The position numbers and the translations under genes were made by a program. From positions 1 through 37,587 of the forward strand of contig NZ_AXZL01000064.1 of NCBI RefSeq assembly GCF_000485795.1: DNA of 37,587 bases. The letters are read 5' to 3'. This DNA is from Shewanella decolorationis S12. Its GTDB lineage: Bacteria; Pseudomonadota; Gammaproteobacteria; Enterobacterales; Shewanellaceae. The notes below the pieces were generated by a model. The model was not told the DNA's origin, did not search any database, and saw nothing but the letters and a program-made list of their open reading frames with translations. The stretch's first letter is position 1. Every line of letters begins with the position of its first letter. Of this stretch, positions 1 to 7,041 are shown piece by piece.

Positions 1-281
1 TGGAAAAATTGCCTCGTGCTGAGGTCGCACAGTGCCTGTATTTGTATTTCACGTCTTTACCCGAGAATCCTCACCCCGTCTCCTTTGAGCGCCTTAGAGA
101 GCGCTTGAGGCTTGAGACGTCCAAAAAAGAAGCAAATAGGAAGATTAAGATCGGTATTCAGAAGTTGGAGTCGATTGGCTACCTGTCTGGCAGCTTCGCC
201 GTCAAGAACGGCGAGCAATACTATCTGATTGATCAGCGTTACAAGAAACTGGAAGCTGCAATTGCTGGCACTCTATTTTGA
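1..281 (+). CDS. rep: Plasmid replication initiator Rep, 3' part (gene continues from 36734)
   Basis: This is the C-terminal part of the Rep protein whose 5' part is at the other end of the window. Bases 1-244 are identical to 37344-37587, and the reading frame runs straight across the join, giving a whole protein of about 293 to 296 residues. The part seen here matches the C-terminus of the second Rep (3376-4251) almost residue for residue. It differs at the very end: this copy finishes EAAIAGTLF, the other EAAI. The stop codon (279-281) lies inside a 35-bp palindrome. The start here is not real; the true start is near 36734 or 36743. Function is inferred from the iteron array upstream of the 5' part. 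Confidence 0.85.
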   Translation, partial: EKLPRAEVAQCLYLYFTSLPENPHPVSFERLRERLRLETSKKEANRKIKIGIQKLESIGYLSGSFAVKNGEQYYLIDQRYKKLEAAIAGTLF

Positions 282-305
282 TAATGTAACGTTATCAAAA
301 TAGAG
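271..305. promoter_or_regulatory. 35-bp palindrome overlapping the Rep stop codon (21-bp family copy 1)
   Basis: CTCTATTTTGATAA and TTATCAAAATAGAG are perfect 14-base arms around TGTAACG. The core at 278-298 fits the 21-bp palindrome TTGA(N4)GTWAC(N4)TCAA found nine times on the plasmid. It covers the rep stop codon, so it could act as a transcript-end hairpin or as a protein-binding site. It has no U-run typical of a Rho-independent terminator. The other rep gene has only a degenerate version after its stop. Confidence 0.7.
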
Positions 306-401
306 TTGAATCAGTTATCTAAATTTGATGTCAATAGTTTTGGAGATGGTGATATCAGCCTAATGAGCGTGATTCAGGAGCTCGCTTTGGGACATAAGTG
401 A
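306..401 (+). other. Short open frame after rep, possible gene remnant
   Basis: A 31-codon frame starts at TTG and ends at TGA (399-401); it contains an internal ATG at 363. No ribosome-binding site or family signature is visible. It may be the tail of a lost gene or chance. The rest of 402-527 shows nothing I can support. Confidence 0.15.
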
Positions 402-527
402 GTTTCGGAAATTAGAACATGAGCATTCCATGGATTACATAAAGTATGGAAGCGCTTAGCTCAGTATCCAGAACGACTAGTGCAGAGCAGGTTCGTTTTT
501 TGACTTGCAGTGATGTACCCTTGTTGG

Positions 528-2189
528 TTAGTAATCACCTGACCATGCCTTCTCTCCATCAAGACCCCAAGCATTAAGAGTAGTTATTTTTTGTGCATCC
601 AGAAGGTGGTGAGCGGTAATGGTTACTTGGTTCTCACGCTCAATTACCTTAATAATGGATGAATACCCTTGTAACCCTAGAGCAAATAACATTTTCAAGG
701 TATTTTTCGGAGTCTTGATTGTAAAAGCAATAGTCTCTCTATCGCTGTTATGGAAGATTGGTAAGTTCTCTAAACTTTCATATATCTTTGCGTTAATAGC
801 AATTGAAGGGATATAGTACGTGCCATCAATAATTTCATTTGTAGTTTTATTTATACTTGATTGAGTAACAGTGGCTTTCAAACTCAAATATTTATTTGGA
901 TTTGTTTTTTTTAGTTTCAACGCACCCAGTCTATGACTCAATTCCTCTATTGATATTGGTAGTTGCATATCAGGTTTATCGATGTATTGAACTTTTAATG
1001 TCTTGCCCTTACGACCATTTTTTACAAAAATCCTTGTTCCTTCTCTTTTTAAAATCCTCTTTAAAGCTTTTGAGCGTATACCAATGATCTCATTACCATA
1101 TCGATCGATGAGACAATCAAAAGCAAATATATTTGAGTTAGGTGATAGAAATAGGGTTTCTCCATCTCCCAGCTGATCTATAGCGTTGAGGTCAATTAAG
1201 GCGAAGTCACGTAGAAGGGATTTGTGGTTACTTGTAAGATCAACCAATTTATTGAATACATCAATTGTAGTAATGGTGTCAGCAAGAGATCGGTGTGCTT
1301 CGGGCTGTTTGATATTAAGCCGTTCGCAAACTTTTTCCAGTCTAGGCCATCTTTCATAATCAAGAACAGATTGACTCCATTTCATTACACAAAATCTTTT
1401 TTTAGCTGTTATCCCAAAGGTTTGGAACAGCATTTGGCAGTCAAAGTCTACATTAAAGGATATTATCGTTTTTCCTTCTAACAACTCAATTAAGGCCGCT
1501 TTCGCTGATTCTATTGGCATTCCATTAGCAATCTGCTCATCAGTTATGCCATGAACGGCTCTAGCTTGCGCACTACAGTTAACTTTTGATCTAAGTACTG
1601 AGTCAAATACAACTCGTTTATCATGCGTGCATATTGATAACTCAATAATTTCATCACTACTAGAAAGACCCGTAGTTTCGGTATCCAACCAAAAACAGTT
1701 ATTTGCCTTCATTTCTTCAAGTACTTCATCAATTGAAATTATTTCACCAAGAACACCGACTGGGTTAGCTTGTTGCGGCATACTACTTCTGGTAAGAGGC
1801 TTTACCTCTTCAACTACTTCACTAATTGAAATGCTTTCGCCAAAAACACTGACAGGGTTAGCTTGTTGCGGCATGCTACTTCTGGTAAGAGGCTTTACCT
1901 CTTCAACCGCTTCACTTATTGAACTGGTTTCACCACTGGTACTGACTGGATTAATTGGCTTCGATTTAGTTTTTCTAGGAATAAATGGGATACGATTTTT
2001 ATAACACGTCTTACATAGCTCAACATTTTTGTTTTCTATAACAGAGTGATACGTTTTTTGACGATGTATATTCAAAGGTAGGCCACACGAACCACATTTG
2101 CTAGCGTTAGGCATCTTGATTAATGCCCATAGACAGATAGGAAGTCCTATAATTGCCAAAAAAATAATGATCTCTTCATTGCCATTCAT
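528..2189 (-). CDS. Membrane-anchored DEDDh 3'-5' exonuclease-domain protein
   Basis: The frame is open to 2276, but I place the start at ATG 2189. An AAGGA Shine-Dalgarno lies 5 bases before it, whereas the upstream starts have no spacing. Domains, numbered from that start (553 aa): one membrane span at about 6-25; a zinc-ribbon-like CxxC...CxxC pair at about 32-62; a linker with 31-residue tandem repeats at about 80-160; a DEDDh exonuclease at about 165-315 with DTE (D169, E171), the NVDFD motif near 250, and H299 with D304 in AHRSLADT; and a C-terminal region of about 200 residues that I do not recognise. DEDDh domains of the DnaQ/RNase T type remove nucleotides from 3' ends of DNA or RNA. 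Membrane tethering through a zinc-ribbon linker is unusual. No operon partner is visible. Substrate and role are unknown. Confidence 0.8.
   Translation of the reverse strand: MNGNEEIIIFLAIIGLPICLWALIKMPNASKCGSCGLPLNIHRQKTYHSVIENKNVELCKTCYKNRIPFIPRKTKSKPINPVSTSGETSSISEAVEEVKPLTRSSMPQQANPVSVFGESISISEVVEEVKPLTRSSMPQQANPVGVLGEIISIDEVLEEMKANNCFWLDTETTGLSSSDEIIELSICTHDKRVVFDSVLRSKVNCSAQARAVHGITDEQIANGMPIESAKAALIELLEGKTIISFNVDFDCQMLFQTFGITAKKRFCVMKWSQSVLDYERWPRLEKVCERLNIKQPEAHRSLADTITTIDVFNKLVDLTSNHKSLLRDFALIDLNAIDQLGDGETLFLSPNSNIFAFDCLIDRYGNEIIGIRSKALKRILKREGTRIFVKNGRKGKTLKVQYIDKPDMQLPISIEELSHRLGALKLKKTNPNKYLSLKATVTQSSINKTTNEIIDGTYYIPSIAINAKIYESLENLPIFHNSDRETIAFTIKTPKNTLKMLFALGLQGYSSIIKVIERENQVTITAHHLLDAQKITTLNAWGLDGEKAWSGDY
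1722..1945 (-). repeat. 93-bp tandem repeat inside the exonuclease linker
   Basis: Two and a partial third copies of a 93-bp unit (31 codons) occur, e.g. GGGTTAGCTTGTTGCGGCAT at 1762 and again at 1855. The unit encodes a segment ending KPLTRSSMPQQANPV. Being a multiple of three, copy-number change would lengthen the linker without frameshift. Confidence 0.85.
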
Positions 2190-2359
2190 ACTCATCCTTA
2201 AACTATGTTGGGTAGACCACTTTACTCTTAGTGAGCATTTTTTATTTTTTGAAGTGGCTGAACTGTCTGTCAGCATCCTACATTAAAAAATGTTGGTCAA
2301 TCAGCTCATACAGGTTTAGCGAAGAGCATCTACTCTAAACGGTTTCGGGGCAAATACTC

Positions 2360-2611
2360 GTTAACCCAAAGCGCATACTGATAAGGCTACGAAACAACTT
2401 CGCCATCGTGATATTTTTACCCAATTCAGCCTCTAGGACTCCGAGCCATAAAATCGGCCCTATCGTTTTCCGTTAATAGCAATGGCACCGGCGAGCTGCT
2501 ATTGCAGCGGATGGAAACCGTGGTAATTTTCTCTTGTGGCTTTGGGCTTTCTTGTGAATCTTTAACAGACTTACGTCTACTCAATCTAGTCACACCAGTT
2601 AATTTATTCAT
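2360..2611 (-). pseudogene. Decayed copy of the parB-like gene
   Basis: Sequence matches the intact gene at 4934-5239: same N-terminus (MNKLTGVTRLSRRKSVK against MSKLTGVTGLNRRKSVK) and same central block ending in LTENDRAD. A 5-base deletion near 2449, relative to the intact copy, shifts the frame and truncates the protein to 61 residues. The remaining homology runs on to about 2360 with further changes. It sits just downstream of a decayed parA, in the same order as the intact pair, so the locus was duplicated or acquired twice and then degraded. Confidence 0.8.
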
Positions 2612-2614
2612 ATT

Positions 2615-2636
2615 ATGTATTACACTTGTTATACAT
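2615..2636. promoter_or_regulatory. 22-bp palindrome of the partition family, copy 1
   Basis: Begins ATGTATTACA, centre CTTGTT, ends ATACAT. Identical to the copy at 5243-5264, which lies in the same place between the intact parA and parB. Arms ATGTA and TACAT are shared by all six copies. Candidate centromere or operator site. Confidence 0.65.
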
Positions 2637-2886
2637 TAAGGCGTTGCATGACTTCTTTAGCCAGGCTCTTATAATCGGCTAACGTAAGGCTGCTAGGCTT
2701 GTAATTCAGTAAGGTTTGACCGCTGACACTGGCTTGGCCGACATCCTCAGAACGGCGAATCTTGGTCCCTAATAATTTACCTTCAAGCAAGGCGAATTGC
2801 CTTATCGATGAAGTTGCATTGGCAGTTAGAATTATCTTTGCTCTTTTGGGGACGCAGAAACCTCTGGGACTGTTATTACTGCGCAA
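2629..2886 (-). pseudogene. parA remnant (C-terminal half only)
   Basis: The last roughly 55 codons nearly match the C-terminus of the intact ParA at 5257-6033 (EDVGQASVSGQTLLNYKPSS and onward to LAKEVMQRLNV). The whole ATPase core is gone: there is no KGGVGKTT Walker motif and no DCPPN motif. The first 30 or so residues are unrelated to ParA, so this is a truncated fusion, not a functional partition ATPase. It precedes the decayed parB-like copy at 2360-2611. Confidence 0.8.
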
Positions 2887-2989
2887 AAATTAACTGTTTT
2901 GCACAACTTAGAGCCAGTATGCTCCATCTTTAAGCTCCTCAAAAACCCAAGAATAGCTACAACTCAAGTACACTAAGGCTTTCAACGAA

Positions 2990-3375
2990 GATTGGTGTAT
3001 TCTAATTGGGTACATAACCGTTTTTTGCCCCAAAAAGCCATAAAAAACAATACTTAATAAAATCAAAAACTTAAACAAATTCCATTAAAAATTATTTCAC
3101 ACGCTATGCCGCAGTTTTTCATTGTTCAATAAAACTAATCGTAAATATGCTGAAATTTGTCCCTCTAAATTAAACCTAAACACCAAAGTGGATTTTCATT
3201 GGGCTTGAATGAGGGCCGATGGTGTATGCCGAGTGGGTAAAATTTTCACCAACAAGAAGAATTTAAATTCAAATTCCGAAAGAAATTGCTATGCGAATTT
3301 TGATGTACGCTACAAAAAATCAAACAACGATACTCAATCACAATTAGGTGTACTCTAATTGGGTTGTTAGCATAA
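2990..3375 (+). promoter_or_regulatory. Thinned iteron region of the second Rep gene
   Basis: Three intact 16-bp iterons remain: TGTATTCTAATTGGGT at 2996-3011, TGTATGCCGAGTGGGT at 3223-3238 and TGTACTCTAATTGGGT at 3349-3364. A degraded one is near 3187-3205. The matching region before the other rep (36217-36722) has ten, including five in perfect 22-bp register. A DnaA-box-like TTACCCACA at 36426 is also lost here (TTTTTCATT at the equivalent place). As an origin this copy looks impaired, though the iteron 20 bases before the gene could still serve autoregulation. Confidence 0.75.
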
Positions 3376-4251
3376 GTGGCGCACATGGTTCGAACTGAAA
3401 ATGCATTATTACCTATACCTGTTACCGAAACCCTTTACAGAGGTAAACCCCTAACGATTAGCAGCACAACCAGTGTGCAGCCTAATGTTCTGCTCAGAAC
3501 AGGCGTTTTTACGCCCGCAGGCCGTAGAACAAATCCGAATGATGTTAAAGCACAAGATCTCAGTAACGATCTAGTGAGCCTCGATATCTGCCAAAAGGAA
3601 GGCTATGACCTGGTTACCGTCAGGGGCCAAAGGCTGAATATCGAAACCGATTTTAAGGTGTGGTGCGGTATTGTACTGGTGTTCAGTAAGTACGGTTATT
3701 CCTCCAACACGATCAAACTGACCTTTTCAGAGTTCGCTAAGTTTTGCGGTTATCCCAGCCGGCGTTTTGATAAAAACCTGCGTAAACAGATCGGGGATTC
3801 GCTCGGGCGCATCCAAAACCAAAGTTTGACATTTAGGCGCAACAATACCGAAAAAGCCGTGCATACGGGAATGTTATTGCGAGCCATGTATAACGGTGAA
3901 GCCGATATTGTTGAGCTTATGGCCGACGAAACCCTGTGGGATCTGTTTCTGTTAGACTACCAAGTGTTGGTTAATCTGCGAGTGCTGGAAAAATTGCCCC
4001 GTGCAGAGGTCGCACAGTGCCTGTATTTGTATTTCACGTCTTTACCCGAGAATCCTCACCCCGTCTCCTTTGAGCGCCTTAGAGAGCGTTTGAGGCTTGA
4101 GACGTCCAAAAAAGAAGCAAATAGGAAGATTAAGACTGGTATTCAGAAGTTGGAGTCGATTGGCTACCTGTCTGGCAGCTTCGCAGTCATGAACGGTAAG
4201 CAATACTATCTGATTAATCAGCGTTATAAAAAGCTAGAAGCAGCGATTTAA
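3376..4251 (+). CDS. rep: Plasmid replication initiator Rep, second copy
   Basis: A 291-residue protein nearly identical to the Rep encoded at 36734-281. It presumably binds the TGTATTCTAATTGGGT-type iterons upstream and opens the origin. The central block (about residues 80-160, ending SLGRIQNQSLTFRR) has the look of winged-helix initiators of the TrfA/RepA type, but I cannot assign a named family. The frame starts at GTG 3376; ATG at 3385 (MVRTENALLP) is an equally good start. The gene is intact although its iteron region is reduced. Differences from the other copy are scattered, so the two have diverged for some time and are not an assembly artefact. Confidence 0.85.
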   Translation: MAHMVRTENALLPIPVTETLYRGKPLTISSTTSVQPNVLLRTGVFTPAGRRTNPNDVKAQDLSNDLVSLDICQKEGYDLVTVRGQRLNIETDFKVWCGIVLVFSKYGYSSNTIKLTFSEFAKFCGYPSRRFDKNLRKQIGDSLGRIQNQSLTFRRNNTEKAVHTGMLLRAMYNGEADIVELMADETLWDLFLLDYQVLVNLRVLEKLPRAEVAQCLYLYFTSLPENPHPVSFERLRERLRLETSKKEANRKIKTGIQKLESIGYLSGSFAVMNGKQYYLINQRYKKLEAAI

Positions 4252-4517
4252 AGTACACTCTTTTGAAAACATAACCATTACGAGAAGTATCATTTATAGC
4301 CTTGAGCCAAATCGTTCAGCCTATAAAAGTCCTTCCAATACAGTTTTCATTGAAAACTACGAGGAGAAAAACACCGCAGTTTTCATTGAAAACATTTTAT
4401 GCTTTAAGTTGAAAAAATGATGAATAGCTGCAGCCATTATAAGCTCACCAACTTGATAAAGTAACATTTTCAAAATGGTGTTTAATCAACTCTAAAAAAT
4501 TAGGGCAAAAAACAGCG
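4252..4517. other. Non-coding interval with paired 15-bp palindromes
   Basis: Holds two identical palindromes GTTTTCATTGAAAAC at 4343-4357 and 4379-4393 (36 bases apart), each preceded by CA. At 4453-4473 there is a copy of the 21-bp family, TTGATAAAGTAACATTTTCAA with one base over the print limit removed: left half TTGATAAAGT, right half AACATTTTCAA. No gene is seen. Confidence 0.6.
4453..4473. promoter_or_regulatory. 21-bp palindrome family, copy 2
   Basis: TTGA-TAAA-GTAAC-ATTT-TCAA; full match to the family consensus. It lies downstream of rep and beyond the 3' end of the GIY-YIG-like gene. Confidence 0.65.
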
Positions 4518-4907
4518 TTACCCCATTCTCGCAGAATTTATAATCGGTTTAGCGTTCCATTCTAAAAACGCCTCAAGGCTAAGTATCCAATGTAAATCCT
4601 TAGCGTTAATGATGTTAAACAACAAAATTTTGGTGACATCCTCCCCAAGTTTAGTCATTTCAACATCTCCTTTTTTAGTGTTATCTCTAAGATGCTCCAG
4701 AGCGCGTTTCTTTGAGTTTGATTGGCTTTTACCTACTTTAACAACGCCTAGAGTGGGGTGCCAAAAGACATATACACCAGGTGCATTAACTTCTGAACTA
4801 CCATCGTACCTAGCGGCATGGATAGACATTTCAATGGTATGAAAGCGACCTGTGAGAGCAGAAAATTCTGATTCAAAAAGCCGTTTTACGTCTTTATCTG
4901 TAAGCAC
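4518..4907 (-). CDS. GIY-YIG-like nuclease-fold protein
   Basis: Small protein of about 130 residues; the frame is open from GTG 4916, and GTG 4907 has a slightly better AGG spacing. Numbered from 4916, GVY at 47-49 stands for GIY and KVG at 60-62 for the YIG strand. R71, E115 and N127 match the catalytic Arg, Glu and Asn of the superfamily in order. This is a pattern match, not a close family hit. Such domains cut or nick DNA. The gene follows parA and the parB-like gene on the same strand with only a short gap, so it may be the third gene of the partition operon; a role in plasmid maintenance is inference. Confidence 0.55.
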   Translation of the reverse strand: MLTDKDVKRLFESEFSALTGRFHTIEMSIHAARYDGSSEVNAPGVYVFWHPTLGVVKVGKSQSNSKKRALEHLRDNTKKGDVEMTKLGEDVTKILLFNIINAKDLHWILSLEAFLEWNAKPIINSARMG

Positions 4908-4933
4908 AACAAACACCTAGAGACAGCTGAACA

Positions 4934-5239
4934 TCAAGTCACATCATTAATCGCACGGATCAACGCTTTGGTATTGATCTTATCGCGCATGCTGATCAGG
5001 CCACGGAACAGCTTAGCTGCAGTGATATTTTTACCCGATTCTGCCTCTAGGGCTTCGAGCCATAAATTCAAATCGGCCCTATCGTTTTCCGTTAAGCGCA
5101 ATGGCAGCGGTGAAGTGCCTGTGGTGATATTGCGGCGGGGGGGAAACGGGGGGGTTTTCTCTTGTGGGTTTTTGGTTTCTAGGGACTCTTTAACAGACTT
5201 ACGTCTGTTCAATCCAGTTACACCAGTTAATTTACTCAT
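4934..5239 (-). CDS. ParB-like ribbon-helix-helix partition protein
   Basis: A 101-residue basic protein directly downstream of parA (17 bases between). The N-terminal 40 residues are polar and proline-rich. Residues about 43-82 (PLRLTENDRADLNLWLEALE and following, ending KLFRGLI) have the strand-helix-helix pattern of RHH centromere-binding proteins that pair with small ParA ATPases (ParG/ParF-type systems). It would bind a centromere; the 22-bp palindromes at 5243, 6053 and 6112 are the obvious candidates. ATG 5237-5239 is preceded by one such palindrome. Confidence 0.75.
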   Translation of the reverse strand: MSKLTGVTGLNRRKSVKESLETKNPQEKTPPFPPRRNITTGTSPLPLRLTENDRADLNLWLEALEAESGKNITAAKLFRGLISMRDKINTKALIRAINDVT

Positions 5240-5242
5240 GTT

Positions 5243-5264
5243 ATGTATTACACTTGTTATACAT
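5243..5264. promoter_or_regulatory. 22-bp palindrome of the partition family, copy 2
   Basis: Identical to 2615-2636. It overlaps the parA stop codon and ends just before the parB-like start, so it is more likely a centromere-type or translational site than a promoter operator. Confidence 0.65.
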
Positions 5265-6033
5265 TAAGACGTTGCATGACTTCTTTAGCCAGGCTCTTAT
5301 AATCAGCTAACGTAAGGCTGCTAGGCTTGTAATTCAGTAAGGTTTGACCGCTGACGCTGGCTTGGCCGACGTCCTCAGAACGGCGAATCGTGGTCGCTAA
5401 TACTTTGCCTTCAAGCGAGGCTAATTGTTCATCGAGGAAGTTGTTAATCAGCTTATTAGCCTTGGCAAATTCATTACGGAATACCGCGTAATTTACGTGC
5501 TCGCTTTCTTTGACTTCTTCAAGTGCATCCAGCAAATCAGCTAAGCCGTTTAATGAAAATGAACCACCATCAACGGGGATCAGGAACATATCAGCGGCCA
5601 TCATGGCGTTAACCGATGTTAGGCTTAGGTTAGGCGGGCAATCTAAGATCACTATGTCAAAATCGCTGGCGATAGCTTCAAGTTGCTTTAACAGAATGCG
5701 TTCGCGGTGAACTTTAGTGAGGCTCTGTTCAATCACGCGGCTTAGGCGAATATCCGTTGGGCAAATACACAGGTTGGGAATCGCTTCACCATTGGACTGC
5801 GCTGGTATAATGGCCTGTTGAATGGGGCATTTTTTCGAGGACTCGAATACATCAGTGATCGAGTGTTCAAATTCAAATTGACCGCCCGTTAATACCACGG
5901 ATAGGTTAGCCTGGGGATCTAAATCAATCACCAGCACCCGTTTACCTTCATGCGCTAATTGCGCGGATAGGTTGATCACTGTGGTGGTCTTGCCGACTCC
6001 ACCTTTCTGATTTATCACTGCTAGCGTTTTCAC
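5257..6033 (-). CDS. parA: ParA partition ATPase
   Basis: Deviant-Walker ATPase that positions plasmid copies before division. Numbered from the preferred start: Walker A' QKGGVGKTT at about 9-17, a nucleotide-switch DPQANLS motif near residue 40, and DCPPNLSLTSVNAM. The 258-residue length fits ParA proteins lacking an N-terminal DNA-binding domain, which are paired with a small RHH partner. The frame is open to TTG 6063, but GTG 6033 has a GAGGG Shine-Dalgarno six bases upstream and begins VKTLAVINQKGG, the usual ParA N-terminus. Two 22-bp palindromes lie just upstream (6053 and 6112), fitting autorepression. A decayed second copy lies at 2629-2886. Confidence 0.93.
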   Translation of the reverse strand: MKTLAVINQKGGVGKTTTVINLSAQLAHEGKRVLVIDLDPQANLSVVLTGGQFEFEHSITDVFESSKKCPIQQAIIPAQSNGEAIPNLCICPTDIRLSRVIEQSLTKVHRERILLKQLEAIASDFDIVILDCPPNLSLTSVNAMMAADMFLIPVDGGSFSLNGLADLLDALEEVKESEHVNYAVFRNEFAKANKLINNFLDEQLASLEGKVLATTIRRSEDVGQASVSGQTLLNYKPSSLTLADYKSLAKEVMQRLNV

Positions 6034-6052
6034 AGCACACCCTCGAGTAAAA

Positions 6053-6133
6053 ATGTAGGACAAATGTAATACATTAAATTCCTTATGTATAGTTCTGCTT
6101 TCTAAAATGCGTTGTATCTCAAATGTAATACAT
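6053..6133 (-). promoter_or_regulatory. parA upstream region with two 22-bp palindromes
   Basis: Copies at 6053-6074 (ATGTAGGACA then AATGTAATACAT) and 6112-6133 (TTGTATCTCA then AATGTAATACAT) stand 59 bases apart in the same orientation, six helical turns within error. They cover the expected parA promoter. Binding by ParA or the RHH partner is inferred. Confidence 0.65.
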
Positions 6134-6320
6134 CAATCAAGCTATATCCCTTGTGATGCCTAGAACCCGTCATTCTACTGCGCGAAATTAACGAACGTTT
6201 TTTTAGCACAGTTTCCGATCCTGCTCTAACCTAGAATAATGTCTCTAATATTACGATAAGTAACGAATAAAAATTACCATTGCTAAATTTTACCTAAATC
6301 TCAATAAGCGAGGGAACGCT

Positions 6321-6566
6321 ATGAAAACCATGCATTGGAAACGAGTCATCATTTATAGCTCAATCATGAGCGCAACTTTTTATATAGCCGCTTTTGCCTA
6401 TTTTTGGTTACAGCCAGTTCCTCCCATGCGTTGCATGAATGAATTGAGTGAATTGGCCGACATAGCGTTACAAGAATATAAAGAGGGCAGAACTAAGGTA
6501 TTCACCCAAGATATGTACTTCAACGAAGAAACTAAGCAATGGTGCTATTTCGATGAAGAGGATTAA
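6321..6566 (+). CDS. Small single-span membrane protein, unknown
   Basis: An 81-residue protein with a GAGGG ribosome-binding site before ATG. Residues about 8-28 form one membrane span (VIIYSSIMSATFYIAAFAYF). The remaining 50 residues are acidic and contain two cysteines (in MRCMNEL and WCYFDEED). I do not recognise the family. It is transcribed away from parA and stands alone. Confidence 0.6.
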   Translation: MKTMHWKRVIIYSSIMSATFYIAAFAYFWLQPVPPMRCMNELSELADIALQEYKEGRTKVFTQDMYFNEETKQWCYFDEED

Positions 6567-6659
6567 CTGTAGCGCGGAGCTAAGATAGGCTCTTTATGAT
6601 TAAGTCATTATTTACACTTACCAATTTAAATAAAATAAATTCATAACCTTAAAATTAAA

Positions 6660-6681
6660 ATGTATTACATTTGAAGTACAT
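6660..6681. promoter_or_regulatory. 22-bp palindrome family, copy 5
   Basis: ATGTATTACA, TTTGAAG, TACAT. It lies between two short genes and about 600 bases from parA, which is outside any partition promoter. Confidence 0.6.
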
Positions 6682-6744
6682 AAACTACAAAGGAAGTGTA
6701 TTTCCTGCAATCAGATTTGTGCCTTAATCAATGGCTCTGTTTGT

Positions 6745-6906
6745 ATGAATTTATGCGTTTTAGACCTTAATCCACGGGGTTATTACCTTGTCGAGCATGG
6801 CCAAATTTGGCAATTATGCCACCAAGACTTAAGTAACCCCGTTGCAGAAATTAAGAGAACAGATCACCACACTCTCGAGCGGCTATCGCTTTTAATCGCA
6901 AAGTGA
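6745..6906 (+). CDS. Hypothetical 53-residue protein
   Basis: Open frame from ATG 6745 to TGA 6904-6906 (MNLCVLDLNPRGYYLVEHGQ, and onward to LSLLIAK). No strong Shine-Dalgarno is visible. The composition looks protein-like but no family is recognised. The 135 bases that follow, up to umuC, hold two 21-bp palindromes. Confidence 0.3.
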   Translation: MNLCVLDLNPRGYYLVEHGQIWQLCHQDLSNPVAEIKRTDHHTLERLSLLIAK

Positions 6907-6907
6907 T

Positions 6908-7015
6908 TTGATAAAGTTACAGAATCAAGACTAAGCGTCACACAAGCCAGCTCGTCGTGTGACGCTCAGTACCGCGATGATAAGCCAAACCTACTTGATA
7001 AAGTTACAAAATCAT
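6908..7015. promoter_or_regulatory. Two 21-bp palindromes, copies 3 and 4
   Basis: 6908-6928 reads TTGA-TAAA-GTTAC-AGAA-TCAA. 6995-7015 reads TTGA-TAAA-GTTAC-AAAA-TCAT, one base off the consensus. The second is followed at once by TTTTTTGCATTCAAAAA, a degenerate version of the TTTTGCATTGCAAAA repeat, just beyond the umuC stop. Confidence 0.65.
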
Positions 7016-7041
7016 TTTTTTGCATTCAAAAATATTGATGG

